A DNA stretch of 64,000 nt, taken from NCBI GenBank assembly GCA_964430505.1, contig CAYSGH010000010.1, positions 17,136 through 81,135 on the forward strand. The letters are read 5' to 3'. Source of the DNA: UBA6176 sp032119375 (lineage in GTDB: Bacteria; Verrucomicrobiota; Verrucomicrobiia; Limisphaerales; UBA9464). Numbering within the stretch: the first letter of the stretch is position 1; the number at the start of each line of letters is the position of its first letter. This document shows positions 52,816 to 61,484 of the stretch, in pieces. The notes beneath the pieces were generated by a model. That model made no database searches. It was not told the origin of the DNA and worked only from the letters and a program-made list of their open reading frames with translations. The position numbers and the translations under genes were made by a program.

Positions 52816-52898
52816 CCGAAACCATCGGACCGGGCTTGCTCGCGAAGATCATCTCGGACGCCGAGTTGGACCTGGATTCCTTTCTTCGCTTGCTCTGA
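52803..52898 (+). pseudogene. hicA: hicA toxin remnant (C-terminal end only)
   Basis: In a second frame overlapping and following the hicB end, the sequence reads TIGPGLLAKIISDAELDLD then SFLRLL and a TGA at 52896-52898. This matches the usual HicA C terminus (Gly-x-Gly-x-Leu-x-x-Ile-Ile-x-x-Ala...Phe-Leu-x-Leu-Leu). The N-terminal half, with the catalytic histidine and RNA-binding strands, is missing and there is no start codon that would restore it. The toxin is therefore inactive. Confidence 0.7.
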
Positions 52899-52949
52899 GG
52901 CCTTTCCCGCTTCGCTCCCGATCCGTCGGCCACGTCCACGCCCCCACCC

Positions 52950-55900
52950 TCAAGGCCCCAGGCGCAGCCTATAGAACCGCGATCCGCCCGGTGCCCCGTC
53001 CGTCGAATCCAGCAGGACCTGGATGCCATTCGTGGCCAACAACCCCGTCTTCCAAACTGCGTAGGGTCCGCCCAGCGCGTCGGCCCGAAGCACCGAGAAC
53101 GAGCGCCCGGGCGTGCCCGTCCACTCCAGCAGGGCGCCGTCGGCCGTCGGGCGCCCGCCCACGAGCGCGTCGCGAAGGAGGGGGTCGGTGCCGGCCTGCC
53201 ATTCCACCGTCTCGCTGAATCCATCGCCGTCGCGGTCCGACACGGGCGTTCCTTGCAGGTCGCCCAAGGCCGATAGTTCCCACGCATCCGGCAGGCTGTC
53301 CGCGTCCGTGTCGGGTTGGGCGAGGTCCAGGGCGACGGACTCCGCCTGCGCGCCGGGCCGCGCGTGGAGATGGAGGAGCAGGGCGTGGATGCGGCCGGTC
53401 GCCGTCGCCCCGTTGACGCTGGCGTTGGAACGGCGCACGGCCGCGGCCACCGTCCGTCCCTCGCGTTGCCACAAGCCGCCGGGCCTGACGGACGCCGTGC
53501 CATCGATCAAGGGCCGGGCTGGATGAAACACAATCCATGGCGTCGAGTCCGCAAACGAACCGTCCGTCCGAACCCGGTACCGCACCACCGCCGTCGTGCT
53601 CGTGATCCCCAGCGCGGAGGCGCTTGCCGACAAAACCATCGCCCCGTTTTCCAGGGCGGCCGGGTCCGCCTCCGACGCCAGCAACCGGTTCCAGTCCGCC
53701 GCCGCCACCCACGCGGCCGAGCCGTTTCGCGCCGCGGCGACGTGGCCGTCCGTGGCGGACTTTTCGTCCGAAAGATTATTGGCCGTCACCAGGCCGGTGT
53801 CCGCGTTGGAAAGCGTGGCGTCCACGGTGCCGTTGCCATCGCGGTCGATCTCCACGTCCACGCGGGTGAACGCCCGTGACGGCGTCGCCCATGCGCCCGC
53901 CATGGCGACGCCGAACGACAAGGTGGTGGAGGCCATGCTGCCCTTCGCGGGGAAGTCCGACGCTGCGCCCGCCGCGACGATGTCCGTCGCCAGGCCATCG
54001 CCCGACGCCGTGGCGCTGGTATTGAAATACCCGCGTTGGAACACCGCCACCCATCCGCCGTCCGCCGGGCTCGTCGTGGGCGCGGTGGGCAAGGTCACGG
54101 CGACGGGATCGCCCGTCGCCACGCCGGACAACGGGGCCGTCGCCACCGGTTGGCCCACGGCCCGCACCACCGCATGCCAGGGCACATGAACGTCCACGGT
54201 GCCACCCCGGAACCACACCTGGCCCGACGCCTCGGGGATGCCCTGTCGCGCGCGCCCCAGCGATTGCGTGGCCGACGCCAGGTCTGCGTTGGGAACGAGC
54301 CGGGCGGGATCGACCTCCAACCGGACGCCCACCTGCACGGAGCCGTTCGGCGGCACGGTGAGCGTCTCGGGAACCACCACGACGCGTGCCCCGGGCTGGG
54401 CCAACGTGGATGTGGCCTCGGCACGCAGCGTGACGGCTTCGGGGCCGTGGTTCACCACCGTGACGGACTGCGTCCTGACGAGCGGTTGCCACGCCACGAT
54501 GCGGCCGAACGAGAGGCTCACGGCCTCGGGATTCGTCGCGGAATACGCCACCACGGTGGTTCGCGCGGCGGCGGCCACGTCGAGCCGGCCCGCGCCGGCC
54601 CATGACTCGGGGAAGGCCGCGCCGTTGGTCCCGCGCAGGGGGGACACGGCGGTGTTCATGAGCGCCGACTTGATGTCGCGCCCCGGCCATTGCGGACGCG
54701 CTTGCCGGACCAACGCCGCGGCCCCCGCCACGTGCGGGGACGCCATCGACGTGCCCGTCATCGGCGCGGCCAGGTTGCCCGAGCCTGCACGCACGGACTC
54801 GATGGAGGAGCCCGGCGCGGCGAGGTCCGGCTTGAGCCGCGCCGTGGGCCACACGGGGCCGCGCGAGCTGCTCTCGTTCATGGAGTCGGCGAGCTCCGGG
54901 AACCCGATGCGGACGTCGTCGCCCAACGTCACGGTGACGCCCCCGGCCAGCGCGGCCTTGATGCGGTCGCCGTCGGGGCGCGAGATCATCACGGCGGGGA
55001 TGGTCATGTCGGCGGCGGGTCCGCTGGCTCCCATGACGATGGGGGGGCCATCCACGTTGTTGACGACGACGACGGCGGTGGCTCCGACGGCCTGCAAGGC
55101 GCGGATCTTGTCCAGGAAGAAGCACGTGCCCCGGTCCACGAGGGCGATGTTTCCCGCCAACTCCGCCCCGTTCTGGATGGGGTCGCACGCGAGGTTGGGA
55201 ATCACCTGCACCAGCCTTCCCGTGAGCTTGGGCAACGTGGCCAAGGGCGGCGTGAACTGCCCCTCCACGGCCGCCGCCTTGCCCGCGACCCAATCCGGCC
55301 CGTCGATGGCGATCGCGCCCGTCCCGAAGCCGTCGTCGTAGGCGTTGGCCACGGCGATCGCGGCGGCGGCGCACGCGGGCGAATCCACCTTGTAGGCCGC
55401 GTTGCCGCCGTTGCCCGAGGACAGCACCACGACGCAACCCAGGCCCAGCAGACGACGAATCGCGGCCGCCTGGGGCTCCTCCGCATCGTCGGTGCCGAAC
55501 GAGCTGCCCAGCGAAAGGTTCGCGACGTCGAGATGGTCCGATGGATTCCCATTGCGGTCGGGGTCGGCCACGTGGTCCAGCGCCTGGAGGATGATGCTCG
55601 TGGACGTAAGCCCGCCCCGCCCGAACACCTTGATGGCATGGAGCGTGGCCTCCGGCGCGACGCCCGGGCCGATGCGCCATGCATTCGACCCGGCCGCCGC
55701 GTCATACGGGCCACGAAAGGTGGAGCCATCCGCCAGCACCCCCATGCCCGCCGCGATCCCCGCGACGTGACTGCCGTGCCCGTTTGCGGACGGGTCCAGA
55801 GGGTCCGGGTCCGGCTGGGGCGAGGATGACGACGCGCTCGCCGAGTCGTAGTCATCTCCCACCAGGTCCGTGCCGCCGGTCACCTTGGCCGTGGGAAAGG

Positions 55901-56519
55901 TGCCGGGCTCGACCACGGCAGGATCGTTGGAGGCATGGTCCGTGGCTGCGCCGGAGCCCCCGAAACCCGCATGGAGGTAATCGATCCCGGAATCCACGAC
56001 GCCGATGCGAAGCCCGCGGCCCGTGTGGGGCGTGAGGGCGGTCCAGGCGACGGGCGCGCGGACGAACGGGACGCTCGAGGCCGTCGAACGTGCGTGATGC
56101 CGTTCCTCCAGGACGCGCGCCACGCCGGGGAGCGCTGCCAGCGCATCCACGGACCCGGCGGGCACTTCCACCCATGCGCCGTGATTGAGCAATTCCCACG
56201 TCATCAACACTCGGCCGCCTTGTGCCCCGATGGCGGCGGCGAGGCGCGCCTGGTCCGCCCGAAGCCGCGCCCGGGCGCCGTCGATCTGCGGGGGCGTGGC
56301 CCGGCGCAGGTGCCACTCGGCGATGGGTTCGCCGTCCAGCAGCACGATCCGGCGCACCGGCGGGGGCCGTGATGGCGCTGGCTCGGCGGCGCGCAGGTCG
56401 CACGGCAGGCTGGCGAAAAGCACGCCGGCCGCCGCCACGACGCTTCGCAAGCCCAACCTCGGCGTGCGGCCCGTGGGCCGACCGATCGGGCGGGGCGAGG
56501 CGTTGCCGCTTGCGTTCAT
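52950..56519 (-). CDS. Secreted S8 subtilase with PA-domain insert (Vpr/C5a-peptidase-like)
   Basis: A 1189-residue secreted serine protease. A signal peptide (about 25-45) and an I9-like propeptide (to about 160) precede the catalytic domain. The triad is Asp176 (in VVDSGIDYLH), His248 (in NGHGSHVAGI) and Ser591 (in GTSMASPH). A protease-associated insert of about 140 residues (GNIALVDRGTCFFLDKI, AVVVVNNVDG) lies between His and Ser, as in Vpr- and lactocepin-type enzymes. The C-terminal half has Fn-III-like strands and a calcium-type DRDGDGFSE loop, and ends in a short domain with GGPYAVWKTGLLAT. The ATG at 56519 overlaps the parA stop (ATGA), an unusual partner for a secreted protease. Confidence 0.9.
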   Translation of the reverse strand: MNASGNASPRPIGRPTGRTPRLGLRSVVAAAGVLFASLPCDLRAAEPAPSRPPPVRRIVLLDGEPIAEWHLRRATPPQIDGARARLRADQARLAAAIGAQGGRVLMTWELLNHGAWVEVPAGSVDALAALPGVARVLEERHHARSTASSVPFVRAPVAWTALTPHTGRGLRIGVVDSGIDYLHAGFGGSGAATDHASNDPAVVEPGTFPTAKVTGGTDLVGDDYDSASASSSSPQPDPDPLDPSANGHGSHVAGIAAGMGVLADGSTFRGPYDAAAGSNAWRIGPGVAPEATLHAIKVFGRGGLTSTSIILQALDHVADPDRNGNPSDHLDVANLSLGSSFGTDDAEEPQAAAIRRLLGLGCVVVLSSGNGGNAAYKVDSPACAAAAIAVANAYDDGFGTGAIAIDGPDWVAGKAAAVEGQFTPPLATLPKLTGRLVQVIPNLACDPIQNGAELAGNIALVDRGTCFFLDKIRALQAVGATAVVVVNNVDGPPIVMGASGPAADMTIPAVMISRPDGDRIKAALAGGVTVTLGDDVRIGFPELADSMNESSSRGPVWPTARLKPDLAAPGSSIESVRAGSGNLAAPMTGTSMASPHVAGAAALVRQARPQWPGRDIKSALMNTAVSPLRGTNGAAFPESWAGAGRLDVAAAARTTVVAYSATNPEAVSLSFGRIVAWQPLVRTQSVTVVNHGPEAVTLRAEATSTLAQPGARVVVVPETLTVPPNGSVQVGVRLEVDPARLVPNADLASATQSLGRARQGIPEASGQVWFRGGTVDVHVPWHAVVRAVGQPVATAPLSGVATGDPVAVTLPTAPTTSPADGGWVAVFQRGYFNTSATASGDGLATDIVAAGAASDFPAKGSMASTTLSFGVAMAGAWATPSRAFTRVDVEIDRDGNGTVDATLSNADTGLVTANNLSDEKSATDGHVAAARNGSAAWVAAADWNRLLASEADPAALENGAMVLSASASALGITSTTAVVRYRVRTDGSFADSTPWIVFHPARPLIDGTASVRPGGLWQREGRTVAAAVRRSNASVNGATATGRIHALLLHLHARPGAQAESVALDLAQPDTDADSLPDAWELSALGDLQGTPVSDRDGDGFSETVEWQAGTDPLLRDALVGGRPTADGALLEWTGTPGRSFSVLRADALGGPYAVWKTGLLATNGIQVLLDSTDGAPGGSRFYRLRLGP

Positions 56520-57388
56520 GCGCGCGGGGCTTGGGGTCTCGAAAGCCCCAGCCGCTTGGCCACTTCCTCCGCGAGGACCTCGTACGCCGCCGCGCCCGCG
56601 CTGTAGCGGTCGTAGTGGATGATGGGCTTGCCGAAGCTGGGCGCCTCCGCCAGCCGCGTCGTCCGGGGAATCACCGTGTCGAAGACGCGGTCGCCAAAGT
56701 GCTGGCGCACCTCCCCCACCACGGACTGCGAGAGCTTCGTGCGGGCATCAAACATGGTCATCAACACCCCGAGGATCTCCAGCCCGGGGTTGATGCCGCC
56801 GTCCCGGATCTGGGAAAGAATGCGGCTCACGGCGGCAATCCCCTCCAGCGCGAAGTACTCGCATTGCAGCGGGATGATGAGGCGGTCCACCGCCGCATAC
56901 GCGTTGAGCGTGAGCAACCCCAACGAAGGCGGGCAATCCACCAGGATCACGTCGAACCGCCCGGAGTCCCGCACCGGCCCCAGGATGCGGCGCAGGCGGT
57001 TCAGGTTGTCGTCCGAGCGCGCCAGCTCCACCTCCGCGCCGCACAGGTCCACCTCGCTGGGAATGATGGAGAGATTTGGGAACGGCGTGGGCTGGATGCG
57101 CCCGAGCAGGTCGCCGTCGCCCACCAACGGCCGGTACACGGACCCACCCTCGGTCTTTTCAACGCCGACGGCGGAGGTGGCGTTGGCCTGGGAGTCGAGG
57201 TCCACCAGCAGGATGCGATGCCCTTGCGCCGCGAGGCACGCCGCGAGGTTGACGGTGGTGGTGGTCTTGCCGACGCCGCCCTTTTGGTTGGCGACGGCGA
57301 CGACATGCGTGATGGGCGGGACGTGCTCTGGCACGCGACAATCAAGGGACAGCCCCAACCCCGCTGGCAATCCCGAAACCGGCCGCAT
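56516..57388 (-). CDS. parA: ParA/Soj-family chromosome-partitioning ATPase
   Basis: A 290-residue cytoplasmic ATPase. The deviant Walker A is KGGVGKTTT (36-44), with LLVDLDSQANATSAVG as A' motif and VILVDCPPSLGLLT as Walker B. LQCEYFALEGI, VLMTMFDARTKLSQ and VIPRTTRLAEAPSFG are Soj hallmarks. The GTG at 57334 would remove 18 unconserved residues and may be the true start. No parB follows; instead a secreted subtilase overlaps by 4 bases. It may be the main chromosomal ParA with parB elsewhere (inference). It diverges from glpF with 122 bases between. Confidence 0.9.
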   Translation of the reverse strand: MRPVSGLPAGLGLSLDCRVPEHVPPITHVVAVANQKGGVGKTTTTVNLAACLAAQGHRILLVDLDSQANATSAVGVEKTEGGSVYRPLVGDGDLLGRIQPTPFPNLSIIPSEVDLCGAEVELARSDDNLNRLRRILGPVRDSGRFDVILVDCPPSLGLLTLNAYAAVDRLIIPLQCEYFALEGIAAVSRILSQIRDGGINPGLEILGVLMTMFDARTKLSQSVVGEVRQHFGDRVFDTVIPRTTRLAEAPSFGKPIIHYDRYSAGAAAYEVLAEEVAKRLGLSRPQAPRA

Positions 57389-57510
57389 GGCGCGGCGCTC
57401 GGACGGGGCTGCGGTTGAGGTCGGTGGCGTTGGGCCGGGGCGTTTTCGCGTTTCCCACGGAGGGGTGCGATGGGGCAACCTTTTCACGATCCCGTTGGGT
57501 GTTGGAGCGC

Positions 57511-58242
57511 ATGAAACCATTTCTGGCGGAGCTGTTGGGCACGGCATTGCTGGTGTTGTTGGGCAATGGCGTGGTGGCGAACGTGGTGCTGAAGCAGACG
57601 AAGGGGCACGCCTCGGGCTGGCTGGTCATCACCACGGGATGGGCGCTGGCGGTGACCTTCGCGGTGTACTGCGTGAACGCGTTCAGCGGGGCGCACCTGA
57701 ACCCGGCGGTGACCGTGGGGCTGGCGTCGATCGGGAGGCTGGAGTGGGTGACGGTGCCGACCTACGTGGCGGCGCAGATGGCGGGGGCTTTCGTGGGGGC
57801 GGCCCTGGTGTGGTTGGCCTACTTGCCGCACTGGGGACTCACGGACGATGCCGGTGCCAAGCTCGCCGCGTTCGCCACCGCGCCCGCCGTCCGAAGCCCG
57901 CTCGCCAACGTCGCGTGCGAGGCCATCGGGACCGGCGTCCTGATGCTGGGCGTCCTCGCGATTCTCTCGCCTGCGAACTTGGTCCCCAACACGGGGTTCG
58001 AGAAGGGGTTCGCTCCGGCGTTGGTGGGCGTGATCGTGTGGGCCGTGGGGATCTCTCTGGGCGGGCCGACCGGGTACGCGATCAACCCGGCCCGCGACCT
58101 GGGGCCGCGCATCGCCCATGCGGTGCTGCCGGTCGCGGGGAAGGGCGGGTCGGACTGGTCGTATGCGTGGGTGCCGGTCGTCGGGCCGCTGCTGGGAGGC
58201 GTGCTCGGGGCCTGGGTGTACCGGCTGTTGTGGGGCGCGTGA
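57511..58242 (+). CDS. glpF: Glycerol uptake facilitator (aquaglyceroporin)
   Basis: A 243-residue MIP-family channel for passive glycerol entry. Both half-helix motifs are present: GAHLNPAVT (about 66-74) and INPARDLGPR (about 191-200). The Asp after the second NPA marks an aquaglyceroporin rather than a water-only channel. Six hydrophobic helices are visible. GGAG 6 bases before the ATG at 57511 serves as ribosome-binding site. glpK follows 66 bases downstream, so the pair forms the classical uptake-and-trapping unit. Confidence 0.92.
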   Translation: MKPFLAELLGTALLVLLGNGVVANVVLKQTKGHASGWLVITTGWALAVTFAVYCVNAFSGAHLNPAVTVGLASIGRLEWVTVPTYVAAQMAGAFVGAALVWLAYLPHWGLTDDAGAKLAAFATAPAVRSPLANVACEAIGTGVLMLGVLAILSPANLVPNTGFEKGFAPALVGVIVWAVGISLGGPTGYAINPARDLGPRIAHAVLPVAGKGGSDWSYAWVPVVGPLLGGVLGAWVYRLLWGA

Positions 58243-58308
58243 TGCGCGCCGAGGACCCGCGCCGCGTTTTTCAAGGCTCTTGAACCGTCTCCCCGTGTTG
58301 AATCCCCC

Positions 58309-59796
58309 ATGAAAGCCATCCTTGCCCTGGACCAGGGCACCACCAGCTCGCGCGCCATCTTGTTCGACCACTCCGGCGGGGTGGTGGCGGTGGCGCAGAA
58401 GGAGTTCCCCCAGTTGTTCCCGAGGCCCGGCTGGGTCGAGCACGACCCCGCCGCGATCTGGTCGTCGCAATGGGAGGTCGCGCGCGACGTGCTCGCCAAG
58501 GCGGACATCTCCCCGACGGACGTCGCGGGCATCGGCATCACCAACCAGCGGGAGACGACGCTGGTGTGGGATCGGAAGACGGGCCGCCCGATCCACAACG
58601 CCATCGTGTGGCAGGACCGGCGGACGGCACCGATGTGCGACGCCCTGAGGCGGCGTGGGCTGGCCCCGCTTATCCGGCGCAAGACAGGGCTCGTGGTGGA
58701 CGCGTACTTCAGCGCGACCAAGGTGGCGTGGTTGTTGAAGCACGTGGCCGGCGCCATGGCGCGGGCGCGGCGCGGCGAGCTGGCCTTTGGAACGGTGGAC
58801 TCGTGGCTCGTCTGGAACCTCACGGGCGGCCGGGTGCACGTGACGGACGCGAGCAACGCCTCGCGGACGATGCTCTACAACCTGCGCACGGGGGACTGGG
58901 ACGACGAGTTGCTGGGGATCTTCGGCGTGCCGCGCTCGATGCTCCCGGAGGTGCGGTCGTCCAGCGAGGTGTACGGCGAGGCCAGGCTGGGGTCCGTGCC
59001 GGTGCCGATCACGGGCATCGCGGGCGACCAGCAGGCGGCCTTGTTCGGGCAGGCGTGCCATGCGCCCGGCATGGCCAAGAACACGTATGGAACGGGCTGC
59101 TTCATGCTGATGCACACGGGCGACCGATTGATCCGGTCCAAGAACAACCTGCTGACGACCGTGGCGTGGCGCGTGGGTGGCAAGACGGAGTTTGCCCTGG
59201 AGGGAAGCGTGTTCATCGCGGGCGCGGCGGTGCAGTGGCTGCGCGACGGGCTGGGGATCATCCAGTCGAGCTCGGACGTGGAGGCATTGGCGGCATCGGT
59301 GTCGGACAACGGCGGGGTGTACGTGGTGCCGGCGTTCGCGGGGCTGGGGACGCCGCACTGGGATGCCTACGCGCGCGGCGCGATCCTCGGGCTCACGCGC
59401 GGCAGCACGGCGGCGCACGTGGCGCGCGCCACGTTGGAGGGGATCGCGTTCCAGGTGCGCGACGTCCTCGAGGCGATGCACCGGGACGCGGGCATCCGCC
59501 TGCGGGAGCTGCGCGTCGATGGCGGCGCCTCCACCAACAACCTGCTCATGCAGTTCCAGTCCGACATCCTCGGCGTGCCGGTCGTCCGGCCTCGGGTGGC
59601 CGAGACGACGGCGCTGGGCGCGGCGTACCTGGCCGGGCTGGCGGCGGGGTTCTGGGAGGATCGGCGCGACATCGCGCGGCAATGGCAGGTGGACCGGCGG
59701 TTTGCGCCGGGGATGCGGCCGGCGCCGCGCAAGGCGTTGATCCAAGGCTGGGAGAAGGCGCTTGGGCGTTCCAAGGCATGGGCCGCGGAGGAGTGA
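58309..59796 (+). CDS. glpK: Glycerol kinase
   Basis: A 495-residue cytoplasmic FGGY-family kinase that converts glycerol and ATP to sn-glycerol-3-phosphate, trapping what GlpF lets in. The first phosphate loop is LDQGTTSSRAILFD (7-20). GITNQRETTLVWDRKTG, NAIVWQDRRT, SWLVWNLTGG, GIAGDQQAALFGQ, YGTGCFMLMHTG and DGGASTNNLLMQFQSD are canonical GlpK segments. The length is typical. No glycerol-3-phosphate dehydrogenase of the catabolic type lies nearby. A palindromic repeat cluster begins 16 bases after the stop codon. Confidence 0.95.
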   Translation: MKAILALDQGTTSSRAILFDHSGGVVAVAQKEFPQLFPRPGWVEHDPAAIWSSQWEVARDVLAKADISPTDVAGIGITNQRETTLVWDRKTGRPIHNAIVWQDRRTAPMCDALRRRGLAPLIRRKTGLVVDAYFSATKVAWLLKHVAGAMARARRGELAFGTVDSWLVWNLTGGRVHVTDASNASRTMLYNLRTGDWDDELLGIFGVPRSMLPEVRSSSEVYGEARLGSVPVPITGIAGDQQAALFGQACHAPGMAKNTYGTGCFMLMHTGDRLIRSKNNLLTTVAWRVGGKTEFALEGSVFIAGAAVQWLRDGLGIIQSSSDVEALAASVSDNGGVYVVPAFAGLGTPHWDAYARGAILGLTRGSTAAHVARATLEGIAFQVRDVLEAMHRDAGIRLRELRVDGGASTNNLLMQFQSDILGVPVVRPRVAETTALGAAYLAGLAAGFWEDRRDIARQWQVDRRFAPGMRPAPRKALIQGWEKALGRSKAWAAEE

Positions 59797-59811
59797 CATC
59801 GCGAGGGGATT

Positions 59812-59950
59812 GGGGAACGCCGCGTGGGGGCACGCGGCCTACGGATGGGCATGCGATGGTAGGCCGGGTGCCTTCACCCGGCGCTGGGATGAGGGATTTG
59901 GGACAGGCATGGGGAACGCCGCGTGGGGGGGCACGCGGCCTGCGGATGGG
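59812..59950. repeat. REP-like palindromic repeat cluster
   Basis: Three hairpins lie in 139 bases. Two direct copies (59812-59849 and 59911-59950) of a ~38-base unit each contain the perfect inverted repeat GCCGCGTG/CACGCGGC and end GCGGATGGG or ACGGATGGG. Between them is GCCGGGTG-CCTT-CACCCGGC (about 59863-59882). The copies differ by two bases. The arrangement resembles bacterial interspersed mosaic/REP elements. It could also end glpK transcription or protect its 3' end. Confidence 0.75.
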
Positions 59951-59970
59951 AAGGGCGGCATGAACTTGGA

Positions 59971-61386
59971 ATGAAGGCGTTGGTGGCTGGCATTCGCAGG
60001 GCGCTGCACGGGCCGTGCGCGGTCCCGTTGGGCGCGCCGTTGATGGTGGCGGTCTCGGGCGGGGCGGACTCGATGGCCTTGCTCCATGGGCTGGCGCGAT
60101 TGCCGCGTCGGGATCGCCATGCGTTGGTGGTGGCGCACCTGGACCACGGGCTGCGGGGCGAGGCGTCGCGTGAGGACGCGCGGTTCGTCCGGGAATGGGC
60201 GGGCAAGCTGGGCGTCCCCTTTCACGGGGAGACGGTGTCGGTCCGCGACGCGGCCGAGCGGACGCGGGAGGGCCTTGAGACGACGGCGCGGCATTTGCGG
60301 CACCAGTTCCTTGCGAGGATGGCCGCGGAGACGGGCGTGGCGCACGTGGCGTTGGCGCATCACGCACGCGACCAGGCGGAGTTGTTCTTCCTTCGGTTGA
60401 TGCGCGGCTCCGGGACGGAGGGACTGGCCGGGATGCGGCATCGGGGACCGTCGTCGGCCGAGCCCTCGGTGACGTTGGTGCGGCCGTTGCTGGAGGAGTC
60501 GCCGGAGGCTCTCCGCGAGGCGTTGGCCTCGGAGGGCTTGCCGTGGCGCGAGGACGCCACGAACGAGGACACGAGCATCCCGCGCAATGCCATCCGGCAC
60601 GGGTTGCTGCCGGTGTTGCGGCGGCTGGCGGGGCCGTCGGCCGAGGCGCTCGTGGTGCGGGCGATGTCGGTGTTGCGGGAGGAGTCGGACTTCGTGGACG
60701 CGGCGTTGGAGCGGGCGTTGATGGAGGGGCAAGCGATGGAGGGCTTGCCCTTGGCGTTGCGGCGGCGCGCGGTGGTTCGGCAGTTGATCGCGTTGGGGCA
60801 CGAGCCCACGCACGAGCTGGTGGCGCACCTTGCGCAGCGGCCGGGCAAGGCGCGGCATGTTGCGGGCGGGGGGGTGGTGGTCGCCGATGGCGGCGCCGGG
60901 GGCGAGGTGCGCCGGGCGCAGGAGGCTGGGCGACCAGGCCCGGGCGTGCGTGGCAGGCGGCCGATCCGCGTGCCGTTGAAGGGCGAATCGGGCGTCGCCG
61001 CGTTGCCCGACGGTCGCATGGAATGGGCCGTCACGACGCGTCGGCCGGACGTGCGCCGCGCCCGGGCGGAGCAGGGGAAGGCGTGGATGGATGCAGGCGT
61101 GGTGGGTGCGTGGTTGCGGTTGCGCCGATGGAGGGCGGGCGACCGGTTTCGTCCGCTGGGCGCGCCGGGGAGCGCGAAGGTGGGAGATCTCTTCACCAAT
61201 CGTCGCGTGCCCTTGCCGGAGCGCGCCGGGCGGTGGGTGGCGGAGGCACGGGACGGGACGTTGTGTTGGGTGGAGGGTTGGCCGTGCGGGGAGTCGTTCA
61301 AGGTGACGCCCGGGACGCGGCGTTTCCTGAGGATTCAGCTCAAGCGCGCGAAGGTGAAGAAGACGGCGAGGGCATCGAACGGGTGA
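59971..61386 (+). CDS. tilS: tRNA(Ile)-lysidine synthase
   Basis: A 471-residue enzyme that adds lysine to C34 of the tRNA(Ile) CAU anticodon. The N-type ATP-pyrophosphatase loop is VAVSGGADSMALLHG (26-40). LDHGLRGEASREDA and the ALAHHARDQAELFFLRL helix follow. The C-terminal TilS domain shows FRPLGAPGSAKVGDLFTNRRVP as FRPLGAPGSAKV and LFTNRRVPLPERA. The ATG at 59971 starts the common MKALVAGIRRAL helix; earlier in-frame codons lie within the repeat cluster. It converges with the FG-GAP gene with 98 bases between. Confidence 0.92.
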   Translation: MKALVAGIRRALHGPCAVPLGAPLMVAVSGGADSMALLHGLARLPRRDRHALVVAHLDHGLRGEASREDARFVREWAGKLGVPFHGETVSVRDAAERTREGLETTARHLRHQFLARMAAETGVAHVALAHHARDQAELFFLRLMRGSGTEGLAGMRHRGPSSAEPSVTLVRPLLEESPEALREALASEGLPWREDATNEDTSIPRNAIRHGLLPVLRRLAGPSAEALVVRAMSVLREESDFVDAALERALMEGQAMEGLPLALRRRAVVRQLIALGHEPTHELVAHLAQRPGKARHVAGGGVVVADGGAGGEVRRAQEAGRPGPGVRGRRPIRVPLKGESGVAALPDGRMEWAVTTRRPDVRRARAEQGKAWMDAGVVGAWLRLRRWRAGDRFRPLGAPGSAKVGDLFTNRRVPLPERAGRWVAEARDGTLCWVEGWPCGESFKVTPGTRRFLRIQLKRAKVKKTARASNG

Positions 61387-61484
61387 GTGCAAGACGCCGG
61401 TTCGGCGGGAGGCTCGGCCGTCTTCGGCCGCCTTGGAATGACCTCGAAGTCCGCGTGAGCGCGCCCCCCCGTCGCTCCATTCCC

